A stretch of 64,000 bases of DNA from Erodium maritimum (taxonomy: Eukaryota; Streptophyta; Magnoliopsida; Geraniales; Geraniaceae), in the NCBI GenBank assembly GCA_963921825.1, contig OY997589.1, positions 73,578,523 to 73,642,522 on the forward strand. The letters run 5' to 3'. Below, piece by piece: positions 9,478 to 22,500 of the stretch; the stretch's first letter is position 1; every line of letters starts with the position of its first letter. The position numbers and the translations under genes are program-made. The notes below the pieces were generated by a model. The model made no database searches. It saw only the letters and a program-made list of their open reading frames with translations, and was not told the origin of the DNA.

Positions 9478-10620
9478 TTTTTTTATCAGAAAATAAATAA
9501 TGCATTAATAAGTGATGTCGATTCCAGTAAGGAAACCACAAACCAACAAAAAGATCCAAACAAAGTCTACAAGACCCAAAAAGACCGAAAGAGAAGAAAG
9601 GGAAAGGAAGAGCTCAAACTGTCTAAGAGAGAGCAAGAGTCGGTGACACCATTCAAGAGCTAGGAGACGGGGCTCGTCGATCCGCTTGAAGCAACATAAG
9701 TGCCCCAAACTGAATTTTCCGAAGAATGATATACGGATCAGGGGTCGGAGCTCCTTGAAAAACTCTGGCGTTCCGAGCTAACCTAAGGAACCATAATCCC
9801 AAAATGATATGTAGAAGATCAGGAGGCTGGCTAGAGTAGACTGAATTAACGTTAAGTGACCCTAGAAAGAGAGAAGATGACCTTGGCACACCCCAAGTCT
9901 CTCCCAAAACTTGGCTATAACCCGGCTCCAAAAGGCGACATGTCTTGGGTTATGTCCCAACTGAAAACCCAGATAAGTGATTGGAAGGTGACCCAAATCG
10001 CAACCCAAGGCCAAAGAAATATCAAAGCTGGAAGACATATCAATACCAAAGGTTAGAATAGTGGACTTGTCAAAGTTGGTGCACAACCTCGATAATAGCT
10101 CAAAACGATGAAGCAACAAACGAACATGGTAAAGCTGTTAGGTATCAGCCTCCAAAAAATAGTAACGTGTCATCCGCAAACTAAAGGTGGGAGACGCAGA
10201 TGTCAGCTCCCACCTGAACTCCACTAAATAAGCTCAATCTAATACGGTGTTCAAAGAGCTGATGGAGGCCCTCATCGACTATGGGGAACAAGAAGGGGGA
10301 GATAGGGTACCCCTGTCGGACGCCTCGAAGAACAGGAAATTGAGTAGATGGGGAATTAATAATAAGGACTGAGGAGTGGTCCTCAAGGCAAGAAAAAATC
10401 CACATATTCCAATGAGACCGAAAACCTATAGCAAACATCACCCGCTAAAGATACAACCAATCCACCTTGCCAAAGGCTTTCTCGAAATCAAGCTTGACCA
10501 AGGTCGCGGGCCTCTTCTTACGAGGAATATCATCTAAAACCCCATTGGCCACCATCACACTATCAACAAGATGGCGACCCTCAATGCAAGACAACTGAGT
10601 ATCGCTGATAAGACTACCGA
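9478..10620 (-). pseudogene. Truncated, internally deleted L1-type LINE ORF2 fragment
   Basis: Read on the minus strand from 10620: an RT segment with SCIEGRHLVDSV and KLDFEKAFGKVDW (the usual EKAYD is damaged), then GVRQGYPISPFLF (RT motif, about 10310) up to the ISHL position. The next matched piece is the NFDKST...LPITYLGFQLG thumb region (10119-9862). After a deletion comes a zf-RVT-like WFLRLARNARVFQG tail (about 9770). The left end is a T-rich run at about 9470-9485, the complement of the 3' A-rich tail. Multiple stops and frameshifts. The subfamily differs from the RNase H-bearing LINEs elsewhere in the window. Confidence 0.8.
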
Positions 10621-10782
10621 TGATAGTATTACTAAAAAGCCCTTCCCTCTTACTAAAAAAATGCTGTTTTTTTTTGCAGTCAACAACTCAATTGTATCTA
10701 ATCCTTTCATTCTTAAAATAGATGGCTTAGATTGGTTCTCACGGTTTTTAGGTTAAGACATGGTTTGTATTAGATTTCTCCT
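10621..10782. mobile_element. Single terminal inverted-repeat end of the MULE-like family
   Basis: This stretch follows the right end of the complete element at 44364-45689 almost base for base: GTTTTACTAAAAAGCCC, then TTTTTTGCAGTCAACAA, GATGACTTAGATTGGTTCTC and the terminal GATTTCTCCTC. The rest of the element is missing, replaced at 10620 by the LINE fragment. Confidence 0.75.
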
Positions 10783-12241
10783 CTGAACGTTAGTGTGTAA
10801 AAGTGAGAAAGTATATATATGTGTCCCTGTATTCGTAAACAAGTTATTTTTAGATAAGGCGAAGAAATTTTATTGCAAAAAATCACGGCTCAAAACATTG
10901 TCTAATTCAGTGGGCCTCTCTCGCACTACTCTTGGTGATAATGACATTCACAAGCTAAACGAGTTAGGTTACGTGTAGTGCTATTGTCATTCTTGGGCAC
11001 GACATGTACCATAACATTAATAACATCTCATAACAAAGACCAAACGCCATCGCCCTCCAAGTATTCAAACTCTTTCCTTCTACTGTTGAAATATGTTAAC
11101 AAGGTAGATCCGCTCGCATCAGAATATATTCAGCAGTATGAGGAGAGAAAAACCAATCTGAAATTATGTTTGGGGTTCTAACGACTTGCCCAACAGAATC
11201 TCTCTCTATCATCCCAAGTCTCATACTATCAACTCGAACCCCGCATCGAAATTCTGTTTTAACGTACCCTCCGACAGGGCCATCCAATTAGACCCACCAA
11301 ATTAAGACATAACTAGATTGTACTCAACACAATCTCGCTCAAATGTTATCTTGATCTCCCAATATTAACTCGTACTCTTTGTGATAATGAGTCCCAGATC
11401 CTAATAAGTGTTCCTACATAGGCTCATGTTCCTCTCACCCTCTAACATGCATGTCATTAAATACCATGCCAAATAACAATGTATTTTAACCGAGAACAAT
11501 ACAGAGAAATAGAAGAACATCTCTTGATTATGTCTTTTATTCAATACACCCAACCATATAAAAGAAGAAGAGTCACAAACCTCTCAGTACGGGTGTACCC
11601 AGATCGGATACCATGTCCGAATCATTCAGGTACAAATACTCAATGTCCAAAACCTATTTGGATTACCTATAAAATTCTGGATTTTAAGCTTCCGGTTCCG
11701 GATTTCACCCGCAGGTTAATGGGCTCACTATTTTGAGCCCAAAATGGTCGGTGTGTGTTATTCCCAAGGACGCATGATCACGATTCAAGCTTCTATTTGG
11801 ATTTTTTTTGTTAGGTTTTGGTTTGGTTTGGGTTTAAGCGCAAATAAGTGCAATTGTTGCGGCTTTAGTGTTCATTAGTTGCATTTTTGGCGTGCAGTTG
11901 TTGTATTTTTGGCGTGCACGCCGTTATACGTTTTGGGGCGTATTGTGTTGCGCTGTTTTTCGATCAGTAGTCGATATTATTAGTCTAACTAGCCTAGAGT
12001 CGATATTATTATTGTCTAATTAATACGTTATCCGTAATATTTACCGATTTATTCGTACGTTTCGTCAGATTACATGTGTATCGTCAAGTCATATATTTTT
12101 TTTTGAGTAATCAAGTGATATACAATATACTATAATGTAAACTCCTTTTAACAAAGTCATGGGGAAAATAAAACACATAAATATACTTATACCGTGCGGT
12201 AAAATATGAGTTTAGATATTCACAAAATTAGTGAAAACGTT
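10783..12241. other. Unassigned AT-rich sequence
   Basis: Short open frames on both strands show no domain, splice pattern or composition that would support a gene. The part around 11590-11740, rich in GTACCC- and CCGGTTCCGG-like words, may be decayed repeat. Nothing else is recognised. Confidence 0.45.
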
Positions 12242-14478
12242 CAGGTCCAGTGGCGGAGTTAGGTAGGGTCCCAGGGGGGCACGTGCCCCCCTCAAATATA
12301 TATATTTTTTGAAATTTTGCTACTAATTTTTGAATTTTTTGAAAAATACCCTTTTTTTTATCAGCAAAACAAATTTAGATTAAAACCTCTAACTAGGGAA
12401 TAGAGGAGTACAAGGCCGATCTTTCACTACAGATCAAGGCACAAAAAAGAACACAATGAAACCGGGGAATGAATGAAAACCCCACCCCCTAGAAGGTCGC
12501 AGCCTTCATTTTCGGGCGGTACCACCAATGAAAGTAGGACGCAACCTACATATGACAAGTTCTAAAAACTGAAATATACTACCATGAAGCCCTGAAAAAC
12601 CAAACACAGTTGAAATACTCCCAAAAAAGTAGAGGGTCTGAAAACCGGCAGTAGCTACCAAGGATGAATGAATGAGAACCAAGAAGCCCTGGGGGAGTAA
12701 AATCCAACAGACGAATCTGACCGGAGAAATCCATACCTTATCTTTGGAATGCTGAACCGACTCTCATCTCAATAGTAATAACTAAAATGCCGGTGGTCAA
12801 CACCACTAACGGCTGAGACATATTCGAATTACCCTACCAACGCTAGCAAGAGGCTTCTATGAATGAAGCGAAACCAAATACTAAGTTAGTAAGAACGAAT
12901 AGGAGAAACTTAGCTTACCAATGGAGAAGAACGAATATAACTTCAGGTCTGAACATCATGGCAGGAACCTGAGCCGGTCCGGTACTCGAAAGCAGTCAAC
13001 ACCGAGAATCAATTGTAGGGGACCCGATATTTCTACCGAGCACCAGGCATGCTATTCTTTCAGACTTTGGCTACCACCGGTGAGATCCAAACACCTCAAC
13101 CACACCCAAGCAATCCGGAGCCGAGAGACACACAAAGCGTAATCCAAGAACCAAAAGCTTTCCCTAGCAACGAACCGAGATGTCACCACACGATCCCACA
13201 CGCCCCTACTTTCGTAAGAGAGTCCCTTCAATGAGAACCTCGTCTCAAAGCACGCCGACATGGTGCAGGTGAAGGACTTTAGTGGAAAAGCATGACAACA
13301 GACTCGGACGCCTTCAAACTCACGGAGGGTCCTCTTAGCGCTTCGGCCATCACCGAGAACGCAAGAATAGAACCAGAATTTCTTCAAACCGGAGCCGAGA
13401 GAGGGTAGCAGCGGTTCTGCCCCTGGGAAGCCCGAGGAGACCGGATAATCCATCGCACCACCAGGGAGGATCAAGGGCAAAGGGTGGTGTCTCCTTTGAA
13501 TCCAGAAGAGACCCGAAAAGGTTGAGGCGGACTCCAAGCAGATAGATCCCGATCAGACTGCAGAACTGACCCCCACAGATCCAACCACCTCTCACGACCA
13601 ACCGAACTGCTCCAATCTCAGGGGAGAAAGGAGTCCCACTGCCAGAACAATCGGGGCGCACCAGTAAAACTGGGGCACCGGCACCGTGACGAGGGAAGGA
13701 GCCGAGGGACGACCAGATCCCGGAGAAGCAAGTACCCCCCCGTCAAGCAGAACCACACCGAGCATCCAAACAACAACAACTCTACCAGATCTGGAGGTGC
13801 ATCTCCGACCACAACCCGGAGACGACACGCCGGAGCATTCAAACCTGCGACGTTCACGCCGAAGAAGCAGAAGGGAGGAGACAACCAGATCTGACGGAAG
13901 AGGAGATCCCCGCCGTTCACCGTCAGGATCCGAGACCAGCGCTGGCTGAGGGCGTCGGAGAAGAGGAAGACAGAGACCCGATGCTGTCGGAGCCGAAGTC
14001 CGACGAGGGTAAACTCGAGCGAAACCGGCCCAGATCTGCCGGAAGAAACCGGCCCAGATCTGCCGGGAGAGCCTCGTCGCTCAGGTTGTAGTCAAGAGAC
14101 GGGATCGAAGCAGGTTGAGGGCGCCGGAGAAGAGCTTGGTCAGGGACGGAGAGCCGATGTCGCCGGAGAACGAACCCGACGTCGGAGACCCGTGCGAGAC
14201 CAGCAACCAAGGAGCAGAAAACCAGATGGAGAGAAGGAGAGGGAGAAGCAGTAAGGGAGGGAAAGAGGAGAAGAGTCCTCGCCGGCAACAGCCGTGGCCG
14301 TCACCGGCGAGGACGAGGCGGCGGGCTAGCGAAGAAGAGAAGGGGGCACGGTTTTCAAGTCAGAATTCTTATAATTTTTTAGTTGTGCCCCTCTTCAAAT
14401 TTTTTTGACGTTGTGTATTACTATTCAAATATTTTGGTGCCCCTCCTCACCAAAAAAGCTAACTCCGCCACAGGTCCA
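12242..14478. mobile_element. hAT-like transposon with 13-bp inverted termini and GC-rich cargo
   Basis: The ends are GTGGCGGAGTTAG at 12250-12262 and its complement CTAACTCCGCCAC at 14459-14471. They are flanked by the direct repeat CAGGTCCA (12242-12249 and 14471-14478, overlapping the terminal C), consistent with an 8-bp or 7-bp target duplication. GTGGCGGAG-type termini and GGGGGCAC subterminal blocks near both ends are typical of plant hAT elements. No transposase frame is present. The middle (12351-14340) is described separately. Confidence 0.7.
12351..14340 (-). mobile_element. Probable non-coding retroposon or captured sequence inside the hAT element
   Basis: Composition shifts from AT-rich at 12350 to GC-rich by 14340. 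On the minus strand it begins with a CT- and CCGGCG-rich stretch like a plant 5' leader, and it ends with an A-rich tail (the T run at 12351). Several minus-strand frames overlap (13052-13537, 13592-13828, 13618-13920, 13923-14288) but none carries a recognised domain, and their mutual overlap argues against coding. The layout resembles the non-coding retroposon at 46321-47821, including a shared CTACCATGAAGC word near 12583 and 46661. No clear TSD was found, so capture by the hAT element is equally possible. Confidence 0.4.
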
Positions 14479-14938
14479 CCGGAAAATTAGGCATTTAAGC
14501 ATTAAACATGCACGATTATATATTCATTTCATACGCAAATTATCCTTACACGGCGTGATTAATTGTTTAAACAGGCTCCCGATACCACGCCACAAAATCT
14601 TGTCAAAGCTTAATTTTGTTGAACCCCGAAAACCTCATAATTAATCAAGTTGTAGTCATACTCGGTCAATAATAAACAAAGCAATCCTAAAAAACAGTTA
14701 ATCCAGTTACTAATTATATGTGTGAGACACTCTGACCACATCGTAAGTCGTGAACTGAAACTGTTCTCACAAAACCGATGTAACGGTGCATGAACTTTGC
14801 CCTTTTTCTTATCCTCTTTGTAGAACTAAGTGAATAACGTGATATTTAAATTATTGTTTCTGCAAATGGGTTTAATTTATCATCGACTTTGGCATATTCG
14901 CTTCCACATACAGAAACACTGACAGTTGGTTCGGTAAT
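14479..14938. other. Unassigned AT-rich sequence
   Basis: No gene, repeat or transposon terminus could be recognised between the hAT element and the LINE target site. Confidence 0.5.
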
Positions 14939-17900
14939 AAATTAATGTTAACAGTATAAACAACTTATTGAAAAGTGATTATTTTGGTTACTCAATTAAT
15001 TCCATTAGTACAGAGAGAACCGACTAGCAATTGTAGAGCCGGCCCTAGTTTGGGTAAGTCGCGCCTGACAACGGAGGCGTGTGACGGCGAGTGGGATCGG
15101 AGGGGGTCTCGAACTGGTGTGTGGTGGAGATATGTTCTCGTTTTCGCTTCGTTTTTCTGGTTTGTCTGCTGGAACGGTGTGGGGGAGATTTCCCGTCGCC
15201 GGTGCGAGAGATCTCGCTGTGTTGCCCCGCGCCTAGCGTTTAGGCTCCGGCGTGGTTGGTGGAGGTACGGGACGCCAGTGGGTGGCGAGGTCGGGGTATT
15301 GGGGACGAGAGTTTTGGATTGTCCGATCCCGTGGAGTGTGGGGACCTAGTTGGGTGGCGACGTGTTGCGGAGGTTCCGGTGAGGAGTCGCGTCTGCCCGA
15401 GTGGTGGTGAGGTGCATAGGGGCAGGTGGTGGTCAGGGTTATGGTGGCCGGATCTGTTCGAATCAAGTAGGACTGCTTAGAACAGGAGTGTGTCCTAGGT
15501 AGACATGAAGTTTCTGTCGTGGAATTGTAGGTGATTGGGAAAATTAGCGACGGTGGAATATCTGAATGGGATGATCTATCGTCAGAAACCGCAGATTATT
15601 TTCCTTAGTAAGACTCTGGCTAAGAAATGGGAAGTGAATATCCTGAAGCTGAAGACGAGGTTCCCAGGTGGGTGTGAGGTTCCAGCGGAGGGGCACAAGG
15701 GGGTCTGATCCTCTTGTGGACAGCGGAGATGTCGGTCACGCCATACCCGAGTGGAGAGAGGTACATCGATGTGGAAATCAAGGGTCCGATTGGGGATGGC
15801 TTCCGGTTTACTAGGCGTACGGGGAGGCGAACCGGGAATTGAGGTGGCAGACGTGGGAGATGATTAGGTCCTTAGGAGCGAGGGCGGGGGCTTCGCGGAA
15901 AGGGCTCCTGATAGGGTACTTTAATGGTATCCCGATAAATAAGGAGAGGAGGGGTGGCCGACGATACCCGGAACGTCTAATTGCTGGTTTTCGAGGAGCA
16001 ATGCGTGATGCGGGAGTACAGGATATCCCGCTCCAGGGATATGGGTTCACTTGGCACAGTGGGAGTGAACTGGAGACGAGGATGGCGGTGCAGTTGGACA
16101 GAGCATTGATGTCCCGGGCACTGCGCTCAATGTGGCCAGAGGCGCATTTGGCCAATCTAGGCATCTCGACGTCTGACCATCTACCCATTCTAGTGGATTC
16201 GGAGAGGCGCGTGGAACCAGTGCGGTCACGTCAGTTTTGGTTTGAGAACATCTGGCGGAGGATCCGGAATGTGGGCACTTGATTCAGGGGAGGTGGGGTG
16301 CTCCAGAGGACAGAGATATTGGTACAAAGATACGGGAAACAGGCACTGAACTGGAGACTTAGGGCAAAGAGGTATACAATGCCTTAGCGAGGAAGATCGC
16401 AAGATACGAGAAGGATATGTTATGGTTGAATGGCAGAGAGGATCGCACGAGTATTCATCGTCGTAGGGCTCTGCAGAAACTGTATGTTAAGGCTCTGGAG
16501 CAGAAGGGTGAGTTTTGGAGACAACGGGCTAAACAACACTAGCTCACGGACAGTGATCAGAACACGAAATTCTTCCAGGCTTCAGCGTCGCAGAGGAAGA
16601 GTATCAACAAGGTGTCTGAGTTACGGGATGGTGATGGAAACATCCTAACCTGGGAGTCGGGATTGGGTGACCACATTCTGGAGTTCTATAGGACTCTATC
16701 TAGGAGGACAAGGGGGGATGGGGCGAATTTCCCGAGGTTCCGTCAACAGTTGACGGGGGAGCAAAACAGAGCTCTGATGGGGGAGGTGACATCGGACGAA
16801 GTGCGGGAAGCAACTTTCTCTATGGGGCCAAACAAATCGCCGGGACCGGATGGTCTCAATCCTTTCTTCTACCAGAAGTATTGGGGAACGGTGGGGAAGA
16901 TGTGACCTGATGGGTACGACGAATTTTTGCAGGGGAGGATATCCCGAGGGAGTTGAACAAGACAATTCTAGTTCTAATCCCAAAGGTAGAGTGTCCGACG
17001 TCGCTGAAGGACCTTCGTCCTATTGTGCTATGTAATGTGGTGTTTAAAGTGGTATCGAAGGTGGTCGCGAATAGGCTGAAGGGCCCACTAGATGGGCTAA
17101 TCTTATAGTCCCAAGGGGCGTTTGTGCCTGGTAGGTCGATACAGGATAACATCATTCTATCGTACAAAACATTACACTACCTCAAGAATAAGAGACAAGG
17201 GAAGGAGGGGTGGGTGGCGCTGAACCTGGACATGAGCAAGGCCTACGATAGGGTGGAGTGGGGGTTTCTGTGGGATATGATGCGGGGGTTTGGGTTTGGC
17301 GAGGAGTGGATATCACTCGTTCAGCGGTGTACGTACTCGGTGACGTATAATATCGTAGCAGGGGGACAGCAGGCGGGGTTTGTCCAACCGGAGAGGGGAA
17401 TCAGGTATGGAGACCCGTTATCCCCCTATTTATTCCTTTTCTGTATGGAAGGCTTCTCCCGGCTACTCCAAGGAGCTGAAGGTGGGGGGAGTTACATGGG
17501 GTACGGGTGGCTAACGGAGCGCCATCGCTAACACACTTATTCTTTGCTGATGACTGCTATGTATATTGCAAGGCGACACCGGATGAGATGACACGTCTGA
17601 GAAACTTTCTCCGGATGTTTGAGGAGGCGTCGGGTCAGGTGGTGAACCAACTTAAATCGTCTCTTTTCTTTAGTCATAATACTCCGACAAATAGGAGGCT
17701 GGAAGGAGTGCAGATTCTAGGGATACCAGAGTTGGACATCCCGTCTCCCTACTTGGGTATCCCGAACATGATGGGGCGAAATAGGAAGCAGGGGATGGGA
17801 GTTGCTGAATGGGGCGGGGAAGGAGGTGCTGGTCAAATCAGTATTACAGGCAATCCCAACCTATACGATGAGCGTTATGAGGATACCTAGGGGGATCCTA

Positions 17901-19556
17901 GAGAAAATGAATGTGGCACTGGCTCTCTTCTGGTGGAAATCGGCAGGACCGGAGAGGAAAGGTGTTATTTGGCAGTCATGGACGACTATGTCGCGGTCGA
18001 AGGAGGAAGGAGGGTTGGGGTTCAGGAATTTGTACGATTTTAATTCAGCCCTTTTAGGAAAACAATTGTGGAAACTGGTAACGGAGGAAGACAGCTTAAT
18101 AGCTAGAGTACTGAAGGCTAAGTACTATCCGAGGTCCTCGGTATTGGAAACAGTCCGAAAGCCGAATCAGAGGTATGTCTGTCAAAGTATCTTGTCTGCA
18201 CAGGAGATGGTCAAGAGTGGGACACGTAGATCAATTGGCCCAAGAACGGACACGTCTATCTGTGACCATCCATGGCTCACAGGGGTGGTGGAAAGGGTGC
18301 AGTCGTCGGGCCCTAACATGGATGGGAAGTTCGTGTCGGACCCGATGAGACCTAACGAGAGGAGATGGGATTCAGAGACAATTAGTACACTACTCAGTCC
18401 GGAGGATCAGAGGGCTATAATGGCGGTCCCGATAAGTAGGACGACCACAAGGGATTCCTGGTACTGGGCGGGGGACTACTTGGGCCAATAAACGGTGAAG
18501 TCGGCGTATAGCCTGGGCCACCAAGATCAGGCGTTCTTCCAAGCCCAACCAATAATCTGGTCTGCTATTTGGAAGATGGAAGTAATGCCAAAGGTCAGAT
18601 CTTTTCTTTGGCGCACATGCTCAGGATGTTTACAGGTAGCAGTTAATCTGAGGAGACGACATGTGGATATGGTGGAAACCTGTATGGTCTGTTCTGGGGC
18701 GGAGGAATCTGTTCTACACTTACTGGTCCAGTGTCCGGTGGCGGCGGAGTGTTGGGCCAAGTCGGGACTGAACATACCCCAAGAGGCTCAGACAATAAAT
18801 GACTGGGTGCAGGGCACGCTTAACATTAATCCCCCGGCAAGTGGGGGACTGATATTATGTATCTTATGGGAGGTGTGGAAGGCTAGGAACAAAGTGGTCT
18901 GGGAGAATAAAGCTCAACCAGCTGCCAGTATCTTCCAAATAGCATTCCATCTACAATCAGGGTGGATGGAAGCCAGGAGGAGGAAGTTACAAGCACAGGG
19001 TACTCCCCGCCAGGTGAAGGTACAGGCTGCAGAGGTGTGGGAACATCCCCATTAGGGCACATGGGCCATAAATACAGATGGGGCTCTATTTGTGGCAGTA
19101 GATAAAGTAGGAACGGGATGGATATGTAGAGATGACAGGGGTCATCTTAAGGGTGCCCGATCCACATCGTTCCATGGAGATCAGAACCCGGGGCTAGTGG
19201 AAGCATATGCGATCCGGGAAGCACTAACGTGGCTACAACAATATCCTAGTCAGAGGACAGTAGTTCGGAGCGGCTGCAAGGTCATAGTGGATATGATCAG
19301 ACGAGGAGGGGGGCTGCTCTCTCCTTTAGGAACAATCGTCACAGATTGTACTTCCCTTTTAACTACACTCGAGTGCGTGCATCTCGATTTTGTAAAACGG
19401 ACAACGAACAAAGCAGCTCATTGGCTTGCCAGGGCGGCTTGTTCTAACCCTGTCTGGAATTGGCAAGGGGGTCATGTCCCCGAGCCTCTTCAACATATCA
19501 TTATTGCCGATATTTAAATAAAGTCTCATATTATCTCAAAAAAATTAATATTAACA
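14939..19556 (+). mobile_element. Near full-length plant L1-type LINE with 15-base target-site duplication
   Basis: The element (14954-19541) ends in an A run (19538-19544). It is flanked by AAATTAATGTTAACA at 14939-14953 and AAATTAATATTAACA at 19542-19556, a 15-base duplication with one mismatch. A GC-rich leader of about 550 bases precedes an ATG at 15505 whose frame opens with the endonuclease start MKFLSWNCR. No ORF1 with a DUF4283 or CCHC motif lies in the leader, so either ORF1 was lost or the insertion began inside the element. Adenine-rich flanks make the exact borders uncertain by a few bases. Confidence 0.75.
15505..19517 (+). pseudogene. LINE ORF2: endonuclease, reverse transcriptase, zf-RVT linker and RNase H, broken
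   Basis: Domains in order: APE-type endonuclease (15505-about 16280; MKFLSWNCR start, SDHLPIL end at about 16170-16195; the catalytic GDFN reads GYFN at about 15916), RT (about 16610-17900) with [43 protein letters not shown] and an intact FADD (17543-17554), a connection region (17802-18491), a Cys/His zf-RVT block (18495-19055; WSAIWKMEVMPKVRSFLW and the CMVCSGAEESVLHLLVQC cysteines), and RNase H (about 19056-19517; NTDGAL, VEAYAIREAL, but the third acidic position reads VRSGCKV, Asp lost). Stops at about 15532, 16282, 16903 and 18489 and several frameshifts disable it. Two pieces (229 and 186 codons) remain open, so decay is moderate. Confidence 0.88.
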
Positions 19557-19571
19557 TATTTCAAAAAATAG

Positions 19572-22500
19572 TTTTTTTTAAAGTAAAAGTAAAATTGTGT
19601 ATTAATGATCAGAAGTCACAATACATCAATACATCGAAGTAGATCAGGAAGATTTCCTGAACACGGGGGGAACAAGTGTTGAACGGGTATCTCTGACAAA
19701 CTAGTGAGTTGTCCTATTCACAGTCCTCTTTACAAATTCGAGAGATACTCTCCCATTTTAAGCTAACATTTGACGGTTATCCCGAATAAGCGTACCTATT
19801 GGGGAGATTGGAAGCCGATCATGAAGTAGCATATGAAGGAGAACTTGGGCATCCGATTAGATGTAGATCGGCCCCGGTCCTAGGGTTGCAACATTTCGTA
19901 GGGCTGAGGCAATAGCGTATGCTTCAATCATGAGGGGAGACGAGTCGCCTCGGAGCTTCCCATTACCCATTATTAGAGTACACTGTCTTTCCGTCATAGA
20001 TATAATGCCCCAGCCTGCCTGTTGTGTGTCCCGAAAGATCATCCCGTCCATATTTATGACCAGGGTTCCGATTGGCGGCCGGGTCCATTTGGCCGGCCAC
20101 CGGGTGATTGCCACCCGGGGGTGTGGGGCGGAAGTATTGTCTTCCTTCCAAGCTTTGAGGTTCAATTTTGTTGTAGATAGAACTGAAAGTGTTGTCGGGA
20201 CGGTTCCCTTGCAGATCAGGGCATTACAGACCTTTCATATTTCCCACATGGTTGACAGCATTTCCGCTACACGACCCGGGGTAAGTTCCGTAGTGCATGT
20301 CATCCACTACGATTCGAAATCTTGGTTCGCTCCGAGGGGGATTAGGTGCCCACATTCCTTCCAGCACGTTTTTGCAAACCCACATGAGACAAATAGATGA
20401 GTAACCGATTCTGGGTATAATCCACAAATAGTACAAGTCGGATTCGTCGGGACATATCTCTTGTTGAGGTTCGTAGTTACCTGCAGAGTATCTATAAGAC
20501 ATTGCCAGAGGAAAACCTTGTACCGATGAGGGGCCGGTATATCCCAAATCGATGCCCAGAGAACCAACGATGCCTATTGATTCGCATCCTGACATGCCTG
20601 TTGAAGATGGTGGTAACCAGATTTGGAAGAGTAACGACCCTGCTTATCTGCGGTCCAATAAAGCTCATGTCGGTTCCTATCCGCCGACAGAGGGATCTGT
20701 AGTATATTAATCATATCCTCCTGGCCGAATAATTTCCCTATCAAAGGTGCGTCCCATTGTCTACTACCCGGTATCATTAGACCCGCTACCGTATGCCCTT
20801 GTAATTGTGGTAATACTGTCTGAACCTGGGCAGCCTGTCCAATCAACCAAGGAGAGTTCATGATTGGAATTGTCCGGCCATTTCCGATAGCAATACGAAG
20901 ACCATTGCGAAGGAGATTTTGATTTTAGAGGATGATCGCCCAAGTGAAACTTAGGGTACCTCTTATAGTGGCCGAAAGGAAGTCCGTTTTCGCGAAATAC
21001 CGAGCTTTGAGAATCTTAGATACCAGTGCTTCCGGGTAATGGATGATATCCCATGCTTGTTTACCGAGTAGGACAATGTTAGAATCTTTGAGGTGCCAAA
21101 AAACCATACCTCCACAATCCTTGGGCCGACACAATTTTTCCTAGTCTTGCCAAATAATCGGCTTATGTGATTTCCCGCCCCACCAGAATTTCGCCAGAGC
21201 TATATGAATTCGATTAATTATCCGTCGAGGGACCCTTAAAATAGACATAACATACACATGTAATGAGTTCTGAACAGATCGAATCATGACATCTCTACTC
21301 ATCGGGGATAATAATTTTCCATCCCAAGACCGGATTCTAGATATAACCCGATCCCCTAGATATGTCGTTGCCGCGGATCGATTCCTCCCGATCATGTTGG
21401 GAACCCCTAAGTACATTGAAGAAGTCGAGATTTCGGCTATAGCCAGCGTTTGGCAGCAGTTATCGCGGTCAGCCTGTGTATTATTATAGCTGAATAAAAT
21501 TGAGGACTTATCTAGGTTCATAGTTTGGCCCGAAATCTTATCAAAGTTGTCAGGATAGATTTCATAGTTGTAGCATCCTCCATAATGGCCCTGTACAAAA
21601 TATAACAATCATCAGCAAAGAACATATGCGTTATTTCTAGGGGGCTTGCAATTTTGACAACCTATATTCGACCCGATTCTCGGGCTTGGTTAAGGAGGCA
21701 GGCCAGTCCTTCCATGCAAAATAAGAAAAGATACGGCGAAAGAGGGTTGCCCTGTCTGATTCCTCGTGTTGGTGTGAACCAAGGAGTATCCTTGCCTCCT
21801 GACGATATGGAGTAGCTAACCGTTTGCATGCAACATGCCATAAGAGCCACCCAGTCCGACGAGAAACCCATTTGTTGCATAATAGTAAGGAGGTAGGTCC
21901 ACTCCACCCTGTCATAGGCCTTACTCATAGCCAATTTAATCTCCATATACCCCAATGTCCCTTGTATCTTATTCTTCAAGTAGTGAATGATTTCAAAAGA
22001 GATGAGAATATTGTCATGTATACATCATCCTGGAATAAAAGCACCCTGGGCCTCAGATATCACATACTGTTGAATAGGTCAAAGCCTGTTTGCAAGTACC
22101 TTTGACAGAATCCGGAAAATAACATTACAGGGCGCAATTGAATGAAGGTCAGTGACTCGTTCTAGGTCCTCCCTTTTCGGTATTAAAACCAACGAGGTGG
22201 CATTTAGAGATGTGTCAAAATTTCCCAGTTGTATGCCCCTTGAATAAATCAAATAACCTCATCCCCCACAATAGGTCATTAATGCTGGTAGAAACGTGGG
22301 TTTAGCCCTTCAAGACCATGCGTCTTATCGGGACCCATTTGGAAAAGTGCATCCTTAATTTCTTGAATCGTACCCGACGCCAGCAAGGAGATGTTCTGCT
22401 CATGGGAGATAGTTGTTAGCCCTTGGATTGGGAAGTCTAATAGGTCAGGCGAGCTTGTGGCAAAGAGTTCCTGAAAATAATCGATTATATGGTCTTTCAT

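Noticed and set aside
13052..14288. Several overlapping minus-strand frames in GC-rich sequence
   Set aside because: They overlap each other in different frames and contain no domain; GC-rich sequence gives long open frames by chance.
14975..15349. 124-codon frame at the LINE start as a possible ORF1
   Set aside because: No DUF4283-like fold or CCHC knuckle; Arg/Trp-rich translation of a GC-rich leader.
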